A DNA stretch of 64,000 nucleotides from Hofstenia miamia (lineage: Eukaryota > Xenacoelomorpha > Acoela): the NCBI GenBank assembly GCA_004352715.1, contig SCFE01000009.1:724806-788805 (forward strand), in the 5' to 3' direction. Of the stretch, positions 31,531 through 44,234 are shown one piece after another (the first letter of the stretch is position 1; each line of letters begins with the position of its first letter). The position numbers were made by a program, and so were the translations under genes. A model generated the notes under the pieces. That model was not told the origin of the DNA and did not search any database. It was given only the letters and a program-made list of their open reading frames with translations.

Positions 31531-32195
31531 ATACAAGACATTGAGTGGACAAAAATCAGTTCCCAATCTTCATCCACCTCCTCGAGTCTATACAAACTCT
31601 TCGGGATCACAGCGTTCATTTCTTCTATCTTCAGGTTTATTATACAAAAAATTATATTTGAATTTCTTCATTTTGTCATCTAAAGTTAAAGATTCTGCAT
31701 TTCTGTCAAGTGATTCAAAATACTATTTGTTCAATTTTGCGTTTACTAAAGGAAACAGTATATGTTAACTGCAGAGAATTGCTTAGTCCCAATGAACTGT
31801 TCACCTATCCTATAGACTCTTCGTCTTTAGGAATTTTTATTTTCACTGCTGTTAGTGATTCATATTCAGTACTTGACACTGAAAAAAATTAAAGGGAGAT
31901 GTTTTTTGTATCGTGATTCACTTTGTAACCAATTTACTGTGATTCCCTTAGTGCATAATTTTTAGTTTTCTTGAATCATTTATTCTGCTTAATTTCTAGA
32001 ATAACGTGTTTTAAGCAAAATTTCCCTTGTGCTGAATTAGACTTTTGATTAATAAATTTACAGGTTTATGCAATTTCTTCGAAAATTGTATCGTTATTTA
32101 ACACTGCTTTGCAATGATTGAAATATTTATCTATTTTTTGCAAAATTGATTATAAAATAATTAACTTTCAGTTTTCAACAGTCATATTTAAATAG
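31531..32195. other. Unexplained AT-rich sequence
   Basis: Two overlapping open stretches (31493-31768, 31710-31892) show no recognisable motif. No RNA gene or repeat seen. Confidence 0.3.
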
Positions 32196-34168
32196 TTTCA
32201 ATTTTAGAATGCTATATGCCATTGTTTTGTTTATAAACACATCAGAAGTCAGTGCTGTTCCAATGAATTGGCTGAAGAGTGGGTGTGTATGCGTTTGGCC
32301 CACCACTAAAAAAATCGATGATTATCGAAAAAACTCCAAGGAACCTCAAGAAAATTGGCATGTTTATGATATTCGAGTTTCAGAGAGGAATATTATCATG
32401 CTTAAGCATTTAATATAATCTTTTATAATTAATTTATTCGGCTATCAAAAAGCTTGCATAAAGAAGCACGTGCTGAATACACGAGTGATCTAACATCCAA
32501 CGATGAATGCATACCTTCTAAAAGATCACAAAATCTAAATATTAACACACGTTTTGAGGAGACGTTAAGCGAAGAAAGTGAAGATGACCAACACTTGTTA
32601 AAAAATCCTTCAAGAAAGAAGTGTATGATATTTTTTTGTGTAAATGTTTAATTATCTAGCATGAATTGCGCGTATATTATTTTGATTGACCTCGATGATT
32701 GTATATTATTACTTATCTTTTAAATTTTAGTTCCACCCTAATTGATTTCCAGATGTTTCGCAATTCACAGAGTTCTTCTTGGTTTATTGAATTTACATTA
32801 TTATTATGTGACCGTATTATTAGTGCAATCAAAGAAAATTATATTGCTGAAACATCTGCAAGCTCTTCGCGATCCTGCACTTTAGCTACACCTCACGTGA
32901 AAAATTCCAATTGTGTATTTTTTAAATTATTATTAAAATTTTGTTTAATTACTGATCATGATTTATTGGTGCAAGCAATATATAGCATTGGTTTATTGCG
33001 GGAAGAAATCCAAGGTTGATATCTCATTGCGAAATACTGAGAAATCGTTTCTACCTGATGAAGTTAAAAATTTGGCATCATACCCTGCAAAGGATTTGAG
33101 TGAATTCAATGTTCGGTGTGAAACCATTACAGAAAACGTTCATTTAAAAATTATTTGGTAAGTGACGATTTTCATTCTTTTTATATTTCCCAATGTTTGT
33201 GCTGAATTTGTGCATTATTTTTCAATTTTTAACAGTTGAAATCTTTAGATTGGAAGAGTAAATGGGCTAGGTTGGACAGATGTCGGTGATGTCGTCTATC
33301 GCTCAATGCGATTATTTTTATCTGATAATGTTGCACATTTCTCCTAGTCTGGGAAGAACAAGCGCGATACAAAATACATTGGTTCTAATTACAGTAGTAA
33401 TACAAATTTGTGATGCTAAAGTTGGACTAGAGGATATATGATGCCAATATAAAATTTATCCTTTAACACTATTTGCAAAACTAAATCAGTGCACTGAGCA
33501 CAAATGACATCCACGGCGTAGGCTTTTGAATGAGCACATAGAATAACGTTCTAGTTAAGGTATTAGTTATGTTTAGCATTAAATTATTGAAAGTCAGAGC
33601 TAATTTTATATCTGCAAAATTTTGTTGCATTCAGTGCAAATATCATGTAATAGGAAAAAACAGAAAATTTCTACACTATATAGTAAATTTTGAAAGAAAG
33701 CGAAAGAGATCCATCCATGATTATTTAGTTTCAGGGAGAGAGGCATGCCAATTGTCAAAAAAGCACAAAATGCCACGAAGTAAATAATAGAATTAATAAT
33801 GATAAGATACGGTCAAACTTGGGCATAAGAAAAATTTAAGACACATTATATGAAAATTGCAAACTCTCTAAAGCATTTGAAATGTATTGTTATTTTTCTT
33901 GTACATGACTAATTCATTAATATTTTTAATTATCATATTTCATGTATATCGCACATATGATGAATTTCATGTATCATGTGCAAATATAGTTGTGTTTGTG
34001 TGTATATTTGAAGCTTTGCGTTACACTTTTTATCTCATTTATCACTCCTTTTTTTAGAAGGAACTCGAAATTTCAAGAATGAAAAGCTTGTGGATCTCAA
34101 AATGCCGAAGTTTCTTCAACATTGTGGTGATCGTCTACAACAGGCTTTACATAAAGAAAATTAATGAA
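32196..34168 (+). pseudogene. DUF4806-like gene copy 1, probably decayed
   Basis: After a T-rich AG at 32195 the frame reads VSAVPMNWLKSGCVCVWP and then EPQENWHVYDIRVSERN (to 32418). This matches the N-terminal pattern of DUF4806 proteins in insects and other invertebrates (V.VVP..WL...C.WP ... W..Y..RV). A second block, 32454-32590, reads HKEARAEYTSDLTSNDECIP and KRSQNLN; its acceptor AG is TTCG here but AG in copy 2 (44.84 kb). Further exon-like pieces: 32752-33019 (SWFIEFTLLLCDRI...), 32998-33159 ending in a GTAAGT donor, and 34061-34168 (KFLQHCGDRLQQALHKEN and stop). The C-terminal assignment is weak. The function of DUF4806 is not known. Confidence 0.45.
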
Positions 34169-34247
34169 CTTGTTATGAAACTTTTTGCATAATTTTTTGA
34201 TTTTTCAATAACCATTCTCTTTAATTAACAGTGTAGAATTGCAATAC

Positions 34248-34298
<51 letters not shown>
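34248..34298. repeat. TAA/ATT microsatellite, LINE tail or target
   Basis: About 17 trinucleotide units directly at the 3' end of the minus-strand LINE. On the element's strand the repeat is TAA, the same phase as in copy 1. Confidence 0.9.
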
Positions 34299-34303
34299 TT
34301 ACT

Positions 34304-34826
34304 TCTCACAGCTTCATGCTGGTATCCCTCTGAGATCAGTGAACTCACCAGTTCCCAGGGAGTCTGAGAGCTTTCCTCAGGACTCTAGCTGTTCCTAACA
34401 ATGCTGCCTTCTGTGCTACTGCTCCTCCCCACTTTGGCACTCCCAACTCTTCCAAGTATCTTTTATACTTCTTACTGCTCCAGTCTTTCTATTTCCTCTG
34501 CCAACTCCCTGTACTTGTCTATCTTCTCTTTCTAGTTGCTTTCTACATTTCTGTCCTTTGGTACNTCTCACAGCTTCATGCTGGTATCCCTCTCAGCTCG
34601 GGGAACTCACCAGTTCCCAGGGAGTCTGAGAGCTTTCCTCAGGACTCTAGCTGTTCCTAACAATGCTGCCTTCTGTGCTACTGCTCCTCCCCACTTTGGC
34701 ACTCCCAACTCTTCCAAGTATCTTTTATACTTCTTACTGCTCCAGTCTTTCTATTTCCTCTGCCAACTCCCTGTACTTGTCTATCTTCTCTTTCTAGTTG
34801 CTTTCTACATTTCTGTCCTTTGGTAC
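34304..34826. repeat. 261-bp direct duplication around the single N at 34565
   Basis: 34304-34564 and 34566-34826 are both 261 bp and nearly identical (a few differences in the hairpin region, for example CTGAGATCAG versus CTCAGCTCGG). Likely an unmerged contig overlap or two alleles, not two LINE copies. Confidence 0.8.
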
Positions 34827-35573
34827 TGCTATGTCTATCACTGTTCCTAATCTTTGCTCTTTGTCTATCACTACTATGTCTGGCCTCCGTGCTTCTATCA
34901 CTTTGCTCGTCTGTATGTTGAAGTCCCACAGTATCTTAACCTTCTCATTTTCTATGACGCCCTGTGGCTTGTGCTCATACCACTTGTCTCCTGCTTCTAA
35001 CCCATGCTGCCTGCTCAAACTCCAGTGTACCATTCTTCCCACCTTGTCATGCCTGAACTTATACACATTCTATGCCAACTTCTCACACCCTGCTATCAGA
35101 TGATCTACTGTCTCCGCCTCTTTCTTACATAGCCTACACTTATCACTTACTTCTACTCTTCTGTCTATATGCTTCTTCACCCAGTTTGTTCTTATTGCTT
35201 GCTCCTGTGCTGCCGGTATTAGTGCTTTTGTTTCGCTCTTCAGTCCTGCCTTCTTTAACCACTTGTTGCTCTCTTCTCTATCACACTTTTCTGTGTTCCT
35301 CCAGTATTCTCCATGCATTGCCTTCTGCCTATACCTTGTTTGTCTCTCTAATTCCATCCTACTCTGGTATATCTTCTTTCCTTCACTCTCAGTTCTTATC
35401 TTCCTTAACTCCTTAGTGACCTCTAGTAGGGACCCCTTAGGTTGCTCTTCTACATATTCATTTAGCCCTAGTGCTTCTGCTTCTACAGTCTCCTTCATAC
35501 TTAGCAGCCCTTTCCCTCCCTTATGCCTTGCCATGTACAGCCTATCTACATCTCCATTGAGGTTGAATGCTCT

Positions 35574-36573
35574 NNNNNNNNNNNNNNNNNNNNNNNNNNN
35601 NNNNNNNNNNNNNNNNNNNNNNNNNNNNNNNNNNNNNNNNNNNNNNNNNNNNNNNNNNNNNNNNNNNNNNNNNNNNNNNNNNNNNNNNNNNNNNNNNNNN
35701 NNNNNNNNNNNNNNNNNNNNNNNNNNNNNNNNNNNNNNNNNNNNNNNNNNNNNNNNNNNNNNNNNNNNNNNNNNNNNNNNNNNNNNNNNNNNNNNNNNNN
35801 NNNNNNNNNNNNNNNNNNNNNNNNNNNNNNNNNNNNNNNNNNNNNNNNNNNNNNNNNNNNNNNNNNNNNNNNNNNNNNNNNNNNNNNNNNNNNNNNNNNN
35901 NNNNNNNNNNNNNNNNNNNNNNNNNNNNNNNNNNNNNNNNNNNNNNNNNNNNNNNNNNNNNNNNNNNNNNNNNNNNNNNNNNNNNNNNNNNNNNNNNNNN
36001 NNNNNNNNNNNNNNNNNNNNNNNNNNNNNNNNNNNNNNNNNNNNNNNNNNNNNNNNNNNNNNNNNNNNNNNNNNNNNNNNNNNNNNNNNNNNNNNNNNNN
36101 NNNNNNNNNNNNNNNNNNNNNNNNNNNNNNNNNNNNNNNNNNNNNNNNNNNNNNNNNNNNNNNNNNNNNNNNNNNNNNNNNNNNNNNNNNNNNNNNNNNN
36201 NNNNNNNNNNNNNNNNNNNNNNNNNNNNNNNNNNNNNNNNNNNNNNNNNNNNNNNNNNNNNNNNNNNNNNNNNNNNNNNNNNNNNNNNNNNNNNNNNNNN
36301 NNNNNNNNNNNNNNNNNNNNNNNNNNNNNNNNNNNNNNNNNNNNNNNNNNNNNNNNNNNNNNNNNNNNNNNNNNNNNNNNNNNNNNNNNNNNNNNNNNNN
36401 NNNNNNNNNNNNNNNNNNNNNNNNNNNNNNNNNNNNNNNNNNNNNNNNNNNNNNNNNNNNNNNNNNNNNNNNNNNNNNNNNNNNNNNNNNNNNNNNNNNN
36501 NNNNNNNNNNNNNNNNNNNNNNNNNNNNNNNNNNNNNNNNNNNNNNNNNNNNNNNNNNNNNNNNNNNNNNNNN
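35574..36573. other. Assembly gap, 1000 N
   Basis: Exactly 1000 N. The LINE RT domain expected upstream of 35573 on the minus strand may lie inside. Confidence 0.95.
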
Positions 36574-38937
36574 TCCAGAAAATGATCTTTAATTGATGTT
36601 TGACATATCTTAATACATGGATCGAATAAATTAATTTCTGTATTACAATGCAACGAGTTCAAATTTTAAATTGGTCCCTTGGTGCATCCTCTACGAATTC
36701 CATATTGTTGGTGCATAAATTAGCCAATCAACATTTAAAGAATCTACGTGGCTAACAAAATGGATTAAATCATGTAAGTTTAATTGAAGACAAAGTGTAA
36801 AATATTATAAAGAGCATCTTACATAAGAAATGAACATTGTTTTAGGATTTTCACAAGGCGGGCCTTTAAATGAATTACTATTCCCAATTCAAGCAAATAA
36901 CAAATCTCATGAGCAATTTGGCGTATCAATTTCTAAGCAAAATATTCTGATGATATGCCTGAATTGTTTCCATTTATGAAAAAGGTGTTAATGAGAATAT
37001 CGATATATATTCAAATATAATTTCAAATATTACTGATGCTTATATTGAGAACAATTATGAATTGAAGACACAAGAAGAAATGTACATAAGAACATACAAC
37101 ACTAATTAACTAATTAACGCTGTCAATGGGAAAAGATTCGAAAATATTCAAACACAAATATCTCGCTAGATACATTGATTATGACCTTACTTTGAACTTT
37201 GAACTAACACGTTAATTATAATACTAAATGCGTCAATTTAAGGATCAAGAAACTATCTTTCTCTTTGAAATTTCCAAATTACAAATATCGAAAAAAAATT
37301 GAATTAGCAAAGTTGCTGAACATGAAATTTGAAGAAAATTTTGAAAAACTGCCACAAATATCACGAACAATCAAGAACATGTTCTACACTAAGAAAAACT
37401 CGTTGTATTGTCGTATTGCCAGAAGTAAAAGCTAAAGGTTATAAAAAAATCATTCATTTACGTTGCTTGTCTCTAACTTGTGCATGGAACATGCTCGCGG
37501 TTTCCACAATATGCTAGTCTTGTTCCATTTTACATGCAACTTGCGTGTACATTAATTAAAATGGATAAACATATATATCTTTAAAATATATGTATCTTTA
37601 AAACAGACATGTACTTACTCTTCTCCAACATCTTTACTAAACACAGATACCGGGAGTCATCGATAAAGTTTATGGCGATCACATCACCGAAATCGAAACT
37701 AACACTGCAAGCTAAATACAATTATTTATCTAACCCATCTAAAGAAAATCATACGAGATAACACTTCAATGAACACCACTGAAAAATGTTTTGATAGCGC
37801 CGATTTCTTTATTTCACCACGAAACTTCAAATCATGCTCAGCAATGAGGGCCTTTTGTCGACACTAAATGAGTAAATCTATCGATGACGAACGGAATTGA
37901 GTTAGGGTGAACGTTTTTGTGAGGTATTGAGTTTGACCTATTAATAATCTCACTTCAATGTACATGTATAATACACGTCTTAAGCAACTTGGTTGGAATT
38001 TAGAGTGCATCTATAGAAATTGCACTTGACTCCACAGTGGTGTTAAAAAATGGCGTAAACCGACATAACCTCTCAATATAAGGACTCGCATTGTACAGGA
38101 AGTAGAAAAAAACCAGCCCTTGTTGGCTTAGGAACAATTATAGTATAGTACAGCGAAGCATTGAAATTTCATTCGATTTTCAATTTCAAACTGCGATTCA
38201 ATTGAATTTAGTGAATATTCCAATCGAATCAATGGTCAATCAGAATCACAATAACCGAATTTGATAAAATTTGACTGCTTAAAAGCAGCTATTTCTTGTT
38301 AATATTTCCAATTAAGGAATCTCTAACTATATTACAAGATTCGCTCGAATTGGCTAAATCCAATCGTGAAGTGTTCGGATTCAGCTTGACTTGGACAGTC
38401 ACTTGTTCGCCTTAGAACAGCTTTCAATGATTGCCTAGAATTATGGGGTCCTTGCATGTGAACAGCATTTTTAAATGTCAAAACTATATCTCAGGGTAAA
38501 ACTTAGCTAACTAGAACTGCACTTTACCCAAAGTGAAGGAAGCCTCAATCAATGAAACAAAATTTCACAATATAGTAATTATACTGAGCATCTATTATTT
38601 TGACATTGCATCTCACCATTTGAAATTAAATATGCCTCAACTTTCATCGAAATCAACAAAAGTCATTATTCTGGATCGCAAAGTAATATTTAACCAACCA
38701 ATTTCAATCAAATTTTTTATAAGTAAAATATTCTTAAAAAAACCTGTGAAAAAATATCTGTTAAGATTATGGGAAAGTGGCAGCGTAGAAATTGAGTAGT
38801 TGAATCAAAAATAAATGGAATTTCCTTCACATCAGAAAACTGTCCAGGTAAAACAGATGATAACATTATTTCCTCATCTAAAGGAGAAACTATTAAAATC
38901 GAAATGAATTCATAAGCCTGTACTAGCTACGGTTATG
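36574..38937. other. Unexplained AT-rich region
   Basis: A stretch on the plus strand at 37240-37430 reads KLSFSLKFPNYKYRKKIELA and then MKFEENFEKLPQISRTIKN, which looks protein-like but has stops on both sides and no clear splice sites. An 88-codon frame at 38533-38799 has no recognisable motif. No transposon ends seen. Confidence 0.3.
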
Positions 38938-39894
38938 TTAAAATTTGGTCTTACCATTAAAAAACCAATCTGGTTCCCACTCAAGAATCCATTTTAGAGT
39001 CTGATCAAAATCAATATCAAATGAAAAGAGTAACTTAGATTCTATGGGCCGCTTTTTTCCCTGAAGTAAGTTATCTATATGAGGAAAACCTTCCGCCAAC
39101 AATGAGTCAAATTCCGAATTTGCTGAAGATGTTTGCGATTTGTGCCTAATACGAGAAGGTACTTCGTCAGTGGACGGAATGTCCGTCAGAGACGAATGTC
39201 TTTGTTTCTGTTCAGATGTCACTGGTTTAAGAATTTCAATAGTTTTAGATTCTTCTTCACAAGAATTCGTTTTAGGAAGGTCATTTACAGCATTTTCAGG
39301 CGGCTTAGTTGTTTTAACACTTTGATCGCAGTTATACATGGGAAACTGATACATTCGAAAATAAGGGGACCATTCGTATTCAATAGTGGAATCAAGCTCT
39401 GTCCATATTCCGTCTGGCAATGAAGGAATCCTTAGTTGATGAAGCAATTTTAAATTTTGAACATATTCTATTTTCCTTGGAGTGACAAACACAATATGTT
39501 CTTCATCACTAACTGACGGTTTAGGTTTTCGTCTTCTTTTTGGTGTTATTTCATCACCAGTCTCGTCTGACTTGGGTCGATGTTTCTTCTTACGAATAGC
39601 TTGTTGATTAACTGAAATCTGTTCTAAATTCCCTTTCTCAAATTTAGGGCTCTTGCTGTGGCTTAGCTTTTTGTCTTTGCTTACGATGTGATTAGAACTG
39701 TCTTTGTGACCTTGTAAGTTTTCCAAGCCATTGAGGAGTTCGTTATCATCACAATTGCTTTTCGGAACAGCAGAAACCGCATTCTAAAAAAAAAATAAAA
39801 CACATATTAAAGATATATCAGAAAACCTTGTTAGGATCTTTGTTTTCCAAACAACGGTTTTTGGTCATCTCTTTATACACCTCGTAACGCATGC
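38938..39894 (-). CDS. Unrecognised nuclear-type protein, last two exons
   Basis: The terminal exon 38938-39783 (281 codons, stop TAA 38938-38940) follows a run of T ending in AG. The previous exon 39827-39894 reads MRYEVYKEMTKNRCLENKDP to a GT donor; the phases agree (join ...DPNK/NAVSAVPK). The N-terminal part is very basic: KDKKLSHSKSPKFEKG, RKKKHRPKSDETGDE and TPKRRRKPKPSVSDEEH, likely nuclear localisation signals. Then come ordered blocks: VFVTPRKIEYVQNLKLLHQL, IPSLPDGIWTELDST and YEWSPYFRMYQFPMYN, an acidic/Ser-rich linker, and a hydrophobic end, FDQTLKWILEWEPDWFF. The family is not recognised. The frame is intact, so the gene is probably functional. Upstream exons were not found. Confidence 0.65.
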
Positions 39895-40017
39895 CTAAAA
39901 ATTCATCACTACATGCAATGAAAAAGCCCGCTTACTAAAAAATTAGATATTGTTATATTGTATAGCAAGCAATTTCTAAGAAATTAGTCTACAATCAACC
40001 TGTAACTGTCTACATTT

Positions 40018-40227
40018 TTAATAAAACTTGTTGAATAGGGCTGATAAGAGTAACTCTAATAATCCTATAAAACAATGTTTCCAATTTTTTACATATGGCG
40101 TAAGTAATGTACTGTACACAATTACAGCAAAATGGCCTCGAATGCAGTAAAAGTAATCGTGAAAGGCTAACTTAAACGGACGTGCAAAGGGCAACAGAGG
40201 CACGACGAAACAGTTCACAATTATCAC
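40018..40227 (-). pseudogene. Fragment related to the 53.7-54.4 kb sequence
   Basis: FKLAFHDYFYCIRGHFA aligns with VRLASRDEFFCIQGQLA of the minus-strand frame at 53747-54382, and the DNA agrees over about 80 bases with a short gap (for example TTGAATGCAG versus TCGAATGCAG). The remainder has no match. It may be a decayed copy of the same gene or repeat. Confidence 0.3.
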
Positions 40228-40496
40228 CTTCGCTTTTTATCTCAAATCAGCCCCATAAACAATTGATTAAATTCATTAGTTTGTACTTCTCAACTGGAAG
40301 TCTTGATATAGAATTTATCAATGTAAATCAATAACTGTACTCTGGATTATTAATTGCCATAATTACTGTTATAAATACATCTGCACCTACTTTATCTCCT
40401 GTGACTGTCCTCGCGGCCGTAAAACTTGATTAGTCTTTACATTTTTTTGTAGTGTTTGACCTCAGCGTTTAATAAAGTTATTTATTGTTTCATTTG

Positions 40497-41102
40497 TTCT
40501 CACAGCTTCATGCTGGTATCCCTCTCAATTATTATTATTATTATTATTACAGGGAGTCTGAGAGCTTTCCTCAGGACTCTAGCTGTTCCTAACAATGCTG
40601 CCTTCTGTACTGAGAGCTTTCCTCAGGACTCTAGCTGTTCCTAACAATGCTGCCTTCTGTGCTACTGCTCCTCCCCACTTTGGTACTCCCAACTCCTCCA
40701 AGTATCTCTTATGCTTCTTACTCACTCTCACTGCTCCTAGTGCTCCTACTACTACCGGTACTACTTATTCTTTCTTCAACTTCCACAGTCTTTCTATTTC
40801 CTCTGCCAACTCTCTGTACTTGTGTATCTTCTCTTTCTCCTTGCTTTCTACATTCCTGTCCTTTGGTACTGCTATGTCTATCACTGTTCCTAATCTTTTC
40901 TCTTTGTCTACTATGTCTGGCCTCCGTGCTTCTATCACTTTGCTTGTCTGTATGCTGAAGTCCCACAGTATCTTAACCTTCTCATTCTCTATGACGCTCT
41001 GTGGCTTGTGCTCATACCACTTTTCTCCTGCTTCTAACCCATGCTGCCTGCTCAAACTCCATTGTACCATTCGTCCCACCTTGTCATGCCTGAACTTATA
41101 GG
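40497..41102 (-). mobile_element. Restriction-endonuclease LINE (R4/Dong-like), copy 3, rearranged 3' end
   Basis: 40765-41079 encodes the endonuclease part (WYEHKPQSVIENEK, then RPDIVDKEKRL and IDIAVPKDRN). Two residues are lost within the RPDIVVxDKE block, which may damage the site. The 3' end is scrambled: a 47-bp piece (GAGCTTTCCTCAGG...TTCTGT) is present twice at 40559-40665, and the stop-codon hairpin is replaced by (ATT)n at 40530-40551. The element is 5'-truncated at about 41102. Confidence 0.75.
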
Positions 41103-41579
41103 GTCCATCTCCAAGCAGGTTTTATTTCACCTTCTGTAAAACACTCTCCTCCTTTCGTTTCTAGAGCAATTTTTGTGCCTAAGTCGTCAGGTAAAAAACT
41201 TCTTTGTCCAGTTACTGATCACTCAAATTTTACTGATAAGTCTTCGCCTATAAAATTCTATCTTCCCTCATTTTTATCTGTTGCTAAACTTCATATTTCG
41301 CCTATGGATCACATTCTATTGAATTTGATTTAAAAAATGCCTATTACCATTTTGCTGTACAATATAAGGACATATATAAGACTACTTTTATTGATCATTG
41401 CATTGCAAATCCTTTATTAATAAAGCCCTCACGAGCATTTCTTATTCAGCCACCCCATGTCAACTTCCTATTAATTTTATCCTTAAGTCAATTAAATCTT
41501 TCAATGCAGTTTCATTGGTTTATTCCCAATGAATACCAAGTAGTCTTCAGAAACCCGTACATACTCTTCAAATGTTCTG
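41103..41579 (+). mobile_element. Retroelement reverse transcriptase fragment (DIRS/Ngaro-like)
   Basis: The frame reads FVPKSSGKKLLCPVTDHSNF (about 41173-41232), then after a shift SIEFDLKNAYYHFAVQYKDI (about 41315-41375). This is the fingers-to-palm order VPK..GK..L..D ... FDLK.AY.H..., of LTR/DIRS-type RTs rather than LINEs. It directly abuts the truncated LINE at 41102. The matching RNase H part seems to be at 45.37-45.80 kb. The exact order of retroelement is uncertain. Confidence 0.5.
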
Positions 41580-42237
41580 CTCACATATAGAAACTTCCTG
41601 AAAAACATAAAAAACAATGTTATTTTTAGGCGCTCCTGAAGAACACAAATTGAATCTTATACAAAAGTCATGAAGATTATTTGACCAATTTTAAAATGCC
41701 ATCCAGTACAACCTACGGTGTGGGTTTACTTAAGACTTACGGTGTATGTATGTATGTATGTGTGTGTGCTATCAGTGCTATTTATTGAACATGGTGAATT
41801 TTTGTGCTTTTATATGCATGCTGTATATGTATGTATCTGTAGAGTTTAACTGGGTTTTAGCAGAAGGTTTTTTTCTGTCTTTGAGTATGGGACTTTTATA
41901 GATATGTGCTTCAATTGCAGTTTAAAACAGCTCAGCTCATAGTAAACTAAGACTTAAAAGAATTTGTACTGAATTTTTATTCTGCATTATTGAAAATTCA
42001 AAATGTCTGAATATGATGAATATCCTTCAGAAAGTTTGTTCAAATTATTACATTAACGTCATTTTATAAGAAAAACATATTTCACATTATCAATGAATTG
42101 TGAAAAAAATAATGTCCTAGTCGATTACGTGTTGAGTAGCATTTTTTTATCAAATTCTTTAAATACAATTATCAGGATAATGAGACTTCAATATTTATTA
42201 CTTTAGATTATCTTAATATAAATAAATTTTATAAGCC

Positions 42238-42274
<37 letters not shown>

Positions 42275-44234
42275 ATTTATTGAATACTTAGTAAAAATAA
42301 TTTTATTTGAATTTGAATCTATTAAAAATTTCCAATTTAATCCTGTAAAACTATTATTATTATGCATTGTAAGCAATGAGTGTACATAAATAATATCGAC
42401 TATGGATTGAGCAAAAGCATTTAATCCTGAATTAATTAGAATGTGATTTGATGTGTGAGGTACTGAGTGTTTGGTCCTCAGAATACAATCAATGATTTTT
42501 AATTATTTAAAAATAGACCGACGTCAATAATTTTGAATCTGACCACACCTGTGGCTTGTAAATTATGATTATTTCAGCTTCAATCAACCTAAGATTGAAA
42601 ATCGAGATAGTCCAATAACAATGTAAATTTTAAATTTATCGGTATACCAATAAGATTAAACTAATGCTTTACATATCTGTGAATAATACTTCAATTTACC
42701 ATATTGCTCTGAAATGTCTTCGATTCAATCATCCTATAACCTATCCAAAGTCTGCACAAGTATTCCTATTGGAGAAGCTAATGAAATCGGTGAATAAAGA
42801 TTGGTTTCTGCAAGAATAATCCACATAACAAAGTGTAAAAAGCAGCAGTTCAGTTTTAGAACAAAAGCAAACTATGACAACAAGAAGATGATAATGTCAC
42901 AATCAGCAAACTAAATCAATTTAGTAGTTTTACTAGACAATCTTAGTTGCGAAACTTTTGTGATATTCACAAATTCTACTCAAGAATCGTCCAACCTTTT
43001 TCAACTATCATCTGTTGGAATTGGCTCAGATGTGATCGTCTTAGAACCGGTGTTCAATGATGAATTTTTAGGCGAGGACAGTAACAATAAAATTATAGAA
43101 GAATTTCTCGACTGGCAAATAGCATTGTTGCGTTAATATATACATATAGATATTGAATATTGTGCTTATTGAAATGCTAAATACATACTGAAGTAATGAA
43201 TAAAGCATTTGTTAAATTTTGTTTTTCTACAATATATATCTTCCGCAGAGTAGAACTTTGCCAACATTATAATCAATATGGAACTGAAAATATTTTAAAC
43301 TTTATCGTAATATCAATAAAATTATTTGGGAAGATTTTTTGGTTTATAATGTTCATGCTCTCTCTCATTTACATCTAGATGTGCAAATATTTGGGACAAT
43401 CGAAAATTTTAGTGCTATCAAATTCGAGAATGCCTTGAAAACAAGCCTTTACAACAATTGTCCACTCAATGAAGGAAAAGGCCTATAATTAATTATTCTA
43501 GAACTGGTATTAAATATTTCAAGAAATTCTTAACATTTAATCATTGTTGTTACGACAAATAAATTTCGTTCAAATATTTTTCACTTTCTTGTGGCAATAA
43601 AGACTCAGTGTTTATTTCGACAGACGCAAAATATTACATATCCCCTTCAGACATGCACATTGTATGCAAATGCTACAAAATATTTATATGGTGGCTGAGC
43701 ACTGTTAGTCTCAATTGTTTTTGACGACAATAAGAAATTTTTTTTGTTAGTATTTTCCTTGAAATTGACTGTGTACATTTGTACACATTTTGACCCAATC
43801 ATGTAATTTAATGACATATTTTTGTTGAAAACATTTTCTTTAGAGTGTCTTATGAAGAATAACATTGAAATCATGCAAAAACTTGTTTCTTGTGAAGCTA
43901 TATTATGGTTTGTGAATAACTCAAATTCAACTCGTTTTACCAAAGATATTCAAGGTTGAATAAAATTCATATCTCAATAAAAATCTAGTTTCTACATGTG
44001 TACAATTGAACACATTTTGTCTGAAGGAGATATATAAGTATGCCCACATTCAAGAAGATCAAACATTTAACGAAATAGTTAAGAAATCCTGTGAATGTAT
44101 TTCACTATCCAATTGAATCATTATACAACTATTCCTTTAGTACACACTTTGTAGAATTGCTATATTTAATCTTTCTATAGTAAATTTTTTTACACTTTCT
44201 GTATTGTACAAACCTGTATATCTGCACATGAAAT
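41580..44234. other. AT-rich sequence with one possible exon
   Basis: Contains a TG/TATG-rich patch at 41735-41770 and (TA)n at 42239-42272. A plus-strand frame at about 42960-43136 reads NSTQESSNLFQLSSVGIGSD and then DSNNKIIEEFLDWQIALLR to a stop; it looks coding but no family is recognised and it lacks convincing splice sites. Nothing else supported. Confidence 0.3.

Larger units (their letters stand above)
34248..35573 (-). mobile_element. Restriction-endonuclease LINE (R4/Dong-like), copy 2
   Basis: Largest copy. From the gap edge down: RLYMARHKGGKGLLSMKE, LNEYVEEQPKGSLLEV, QEQAIRTNWVKKHIDRRVEV, then the zinc knuckle CRLCKKEAETVDHLIAGC. A TAG at 35070-35072 interrupts (CAG in the inferred original) and the same frame continues through FRHDKVGRMVHWSLSRQH, WYEHKP, RPDIVVIDKEQRL and IDIAVPKDRN to a second stop at 34794. 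The hairpin, 3' UTR and (TAA)n tail follow, the tail being 34248-34298. The RT lies in the gap or beyond. Two nonsense changes make it inactive. Confidence 0.8.

Noticed and set aside
35070-36662. Open frames of 340-530 codons over the second N run
   Set aside because: Same artefact; only the minus-strand segment below 35573 is a real LINE frame. The residues above 36573 have no LINE similarity.
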